DNA from: B10-G9 sp964627755
GTDB taxonomy: Bacteria > Chloroflexota > Anaerolineae > Anaerolineales > UBA11858
Length of the DNA: 39,524 bases
Reading direction: 5' to 3'
NCBI GenBank assembly: GCA_964627755.1
Contig: CAZVIH010000106.1
Location: 1-39,524 of the forward strand
The stretch's first letter is position 1, and the number at the start of each line of letters is the position of its first letter. The notes under the pieces are model-generated. The model worked only from the letters and a program-made list of their open reading frames with translations, made no database searches and was not told where the DNA came from. Positions 39,223-39,524 of this stretch are shown here, piece by piece. Position numbers and translations under genes: made by a program.

Positions 39223-39249
39223 TAAGGGCGACCCGGTGAGTCGCCCTTA
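39223..39249 (+). terminator. Hairpin after the lipoprotein gene
   Basis: TAAGGGCGAC (39223-39232) and GTCGCCCTTA (39240-39249) are perfect 10-bp arms with a 7-nt loop, 18 nt after the stop. No clear T-run follows. Confidence 0.55.
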
Positions 39250-39451
39250 CTGATTACTGGTCACTCAAGCCTCTTTCATTCTACTAAATACTCTCCACTC
39301 CCCTCTTAAGCGGACTGCGTTTAAAATCAATCGACCCAGAATTATCTTGCAGAAACCAGTAATAAAATCCATGTATAATGGTTCCAGACCAAACACGGGG
39401 CCAATCCCTGGCCTTTTACTACAAAATGTGAAAATCAATAACCGGATATTT

Positions 39452-39524
39452 ATGAAAAAACAACCAGGATTTTTTCTTTTGCTGATAATTCCAATCGTAA
39501 TCTGCTCCAGCTGTGATCTAATAC
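39452..39524 (+). CDS. Start of a lipoprotein gene, cut by the right edge
   Basis: Twenty-four codons are visible. The sequence KKQPGFFLLLIIPIVICSSC is a type II signal peptide, with lipobox Cys at residue 21. ATG is preceded by CCGGATATTT, with a TATAAT at 39374-39379 upstream. The rest lies outside the window, so nothing can be said about its function. Confidence 0.6.
   Translation, partial: MKKQPGFFLLLIIPIVICSSCDLI

Overview
The window looks like about 39.5 kb of chromosome from a member of the Chloroflexota, probably class Anaerolineae. I infer this from gene content, not from a marker phylogeny. The pointers are a MalT/STAND-type regulator of the kind common in that class, a mevalonate-type decarboxylase beside a site-2 protease, an FtsZ with an unusual T7 loop, a Roadblock/LC7 protein, and many small lipoproteins with low-complexity linkers. 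Most of it is ordinary chromosome. GC content is visibly moderate to high up to about 28.2 kb and falls from there to about 37 kb.

Layout, left to right. (1) 1-3.4 kb: a STAND/TPR regulator running off the left edge, a small STAS-like protein and a Roadblock protein. (2) 3.5-7.2 kb: CTP synthase and enolase, closed by a perfect 15-bp inverted repeat facing a convergent zinc-ribbon membrane protein. (3) 7.3-13.5 kb: RadC, convergent with a tight minus-strand operon of anchored hypothetical protein, mevalonate (di)phosphate decarboxylase, RseP-type protease, HEAT protein, peptidase-MA-like metalloprotease and acylphosphatase. (4) 13.7-14.7 kb: a two-gene membrane-protein/winged-helix module with a near-consensus promoter and a palindromic operator candidate. 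(5) 14.75-20.66 kb: a minus-strand sugar cluster of Gfo/Idh/MocA dehydrogenase, TIM-barrel isomerase/epimerase, OYE-type flavin reductase, DeoC aldolase and FGGY kinase. (6) 21.1-24.0 kb: an ftsZ operon with an unrecognised TIM-barrel-like protein upstream and two very small proteins downstream. (7) 24.15-28.2 kb: NAD-binding epimerase-like protein, cyclase-family hydrolase, PEBP lipoprotein, anchored alpha/beta hydrolase, FmdB zinc ribbon and a CsoR/CstR-type repressor. (8) 28.24-30.39 kb: tRNA-Val(CAC), whose last 25 bp are repeated exactly 2.07 kb downstream. The two copies flank an AT-rich segment carrying one surface lipoprotein, which is the signature of tRNA-targeted integration. (9) 30.6-39.5 kb: a beta-helix/glycoside-hydrolase lipoprotein, a DUF1858-like protein, an SGNH hydrolase, rbsK-rbsD, an unrecognised protein, a PHB-depolymerase-like esterase and two lipoproteins, the last cut by the right edge.

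The most interesting system-level reading is the sugar cluster. Its five enzymes can be ordered into a plausible route of oxidation, elimination or epimerisation, enone reduction, phosphorylation and aldol cleavage for a glycoside or anhydro-sugar. This is inference from gene content. No transporter or regulator lies in the cluster, so the substrate cannot be named. Other points worth checking are the tRNA-flanked islet, the mevalonate-phosphate versus diphosphate question for the decarboxylase, the Asp-to-His change in the FtsZ T7 loop, the Lys at the OYE active-site His position, and the missing copper-ligand His in the CsoR-like repressor. I saw no CRISPR array, insertion sequence, transposase, integrase or rRNA.
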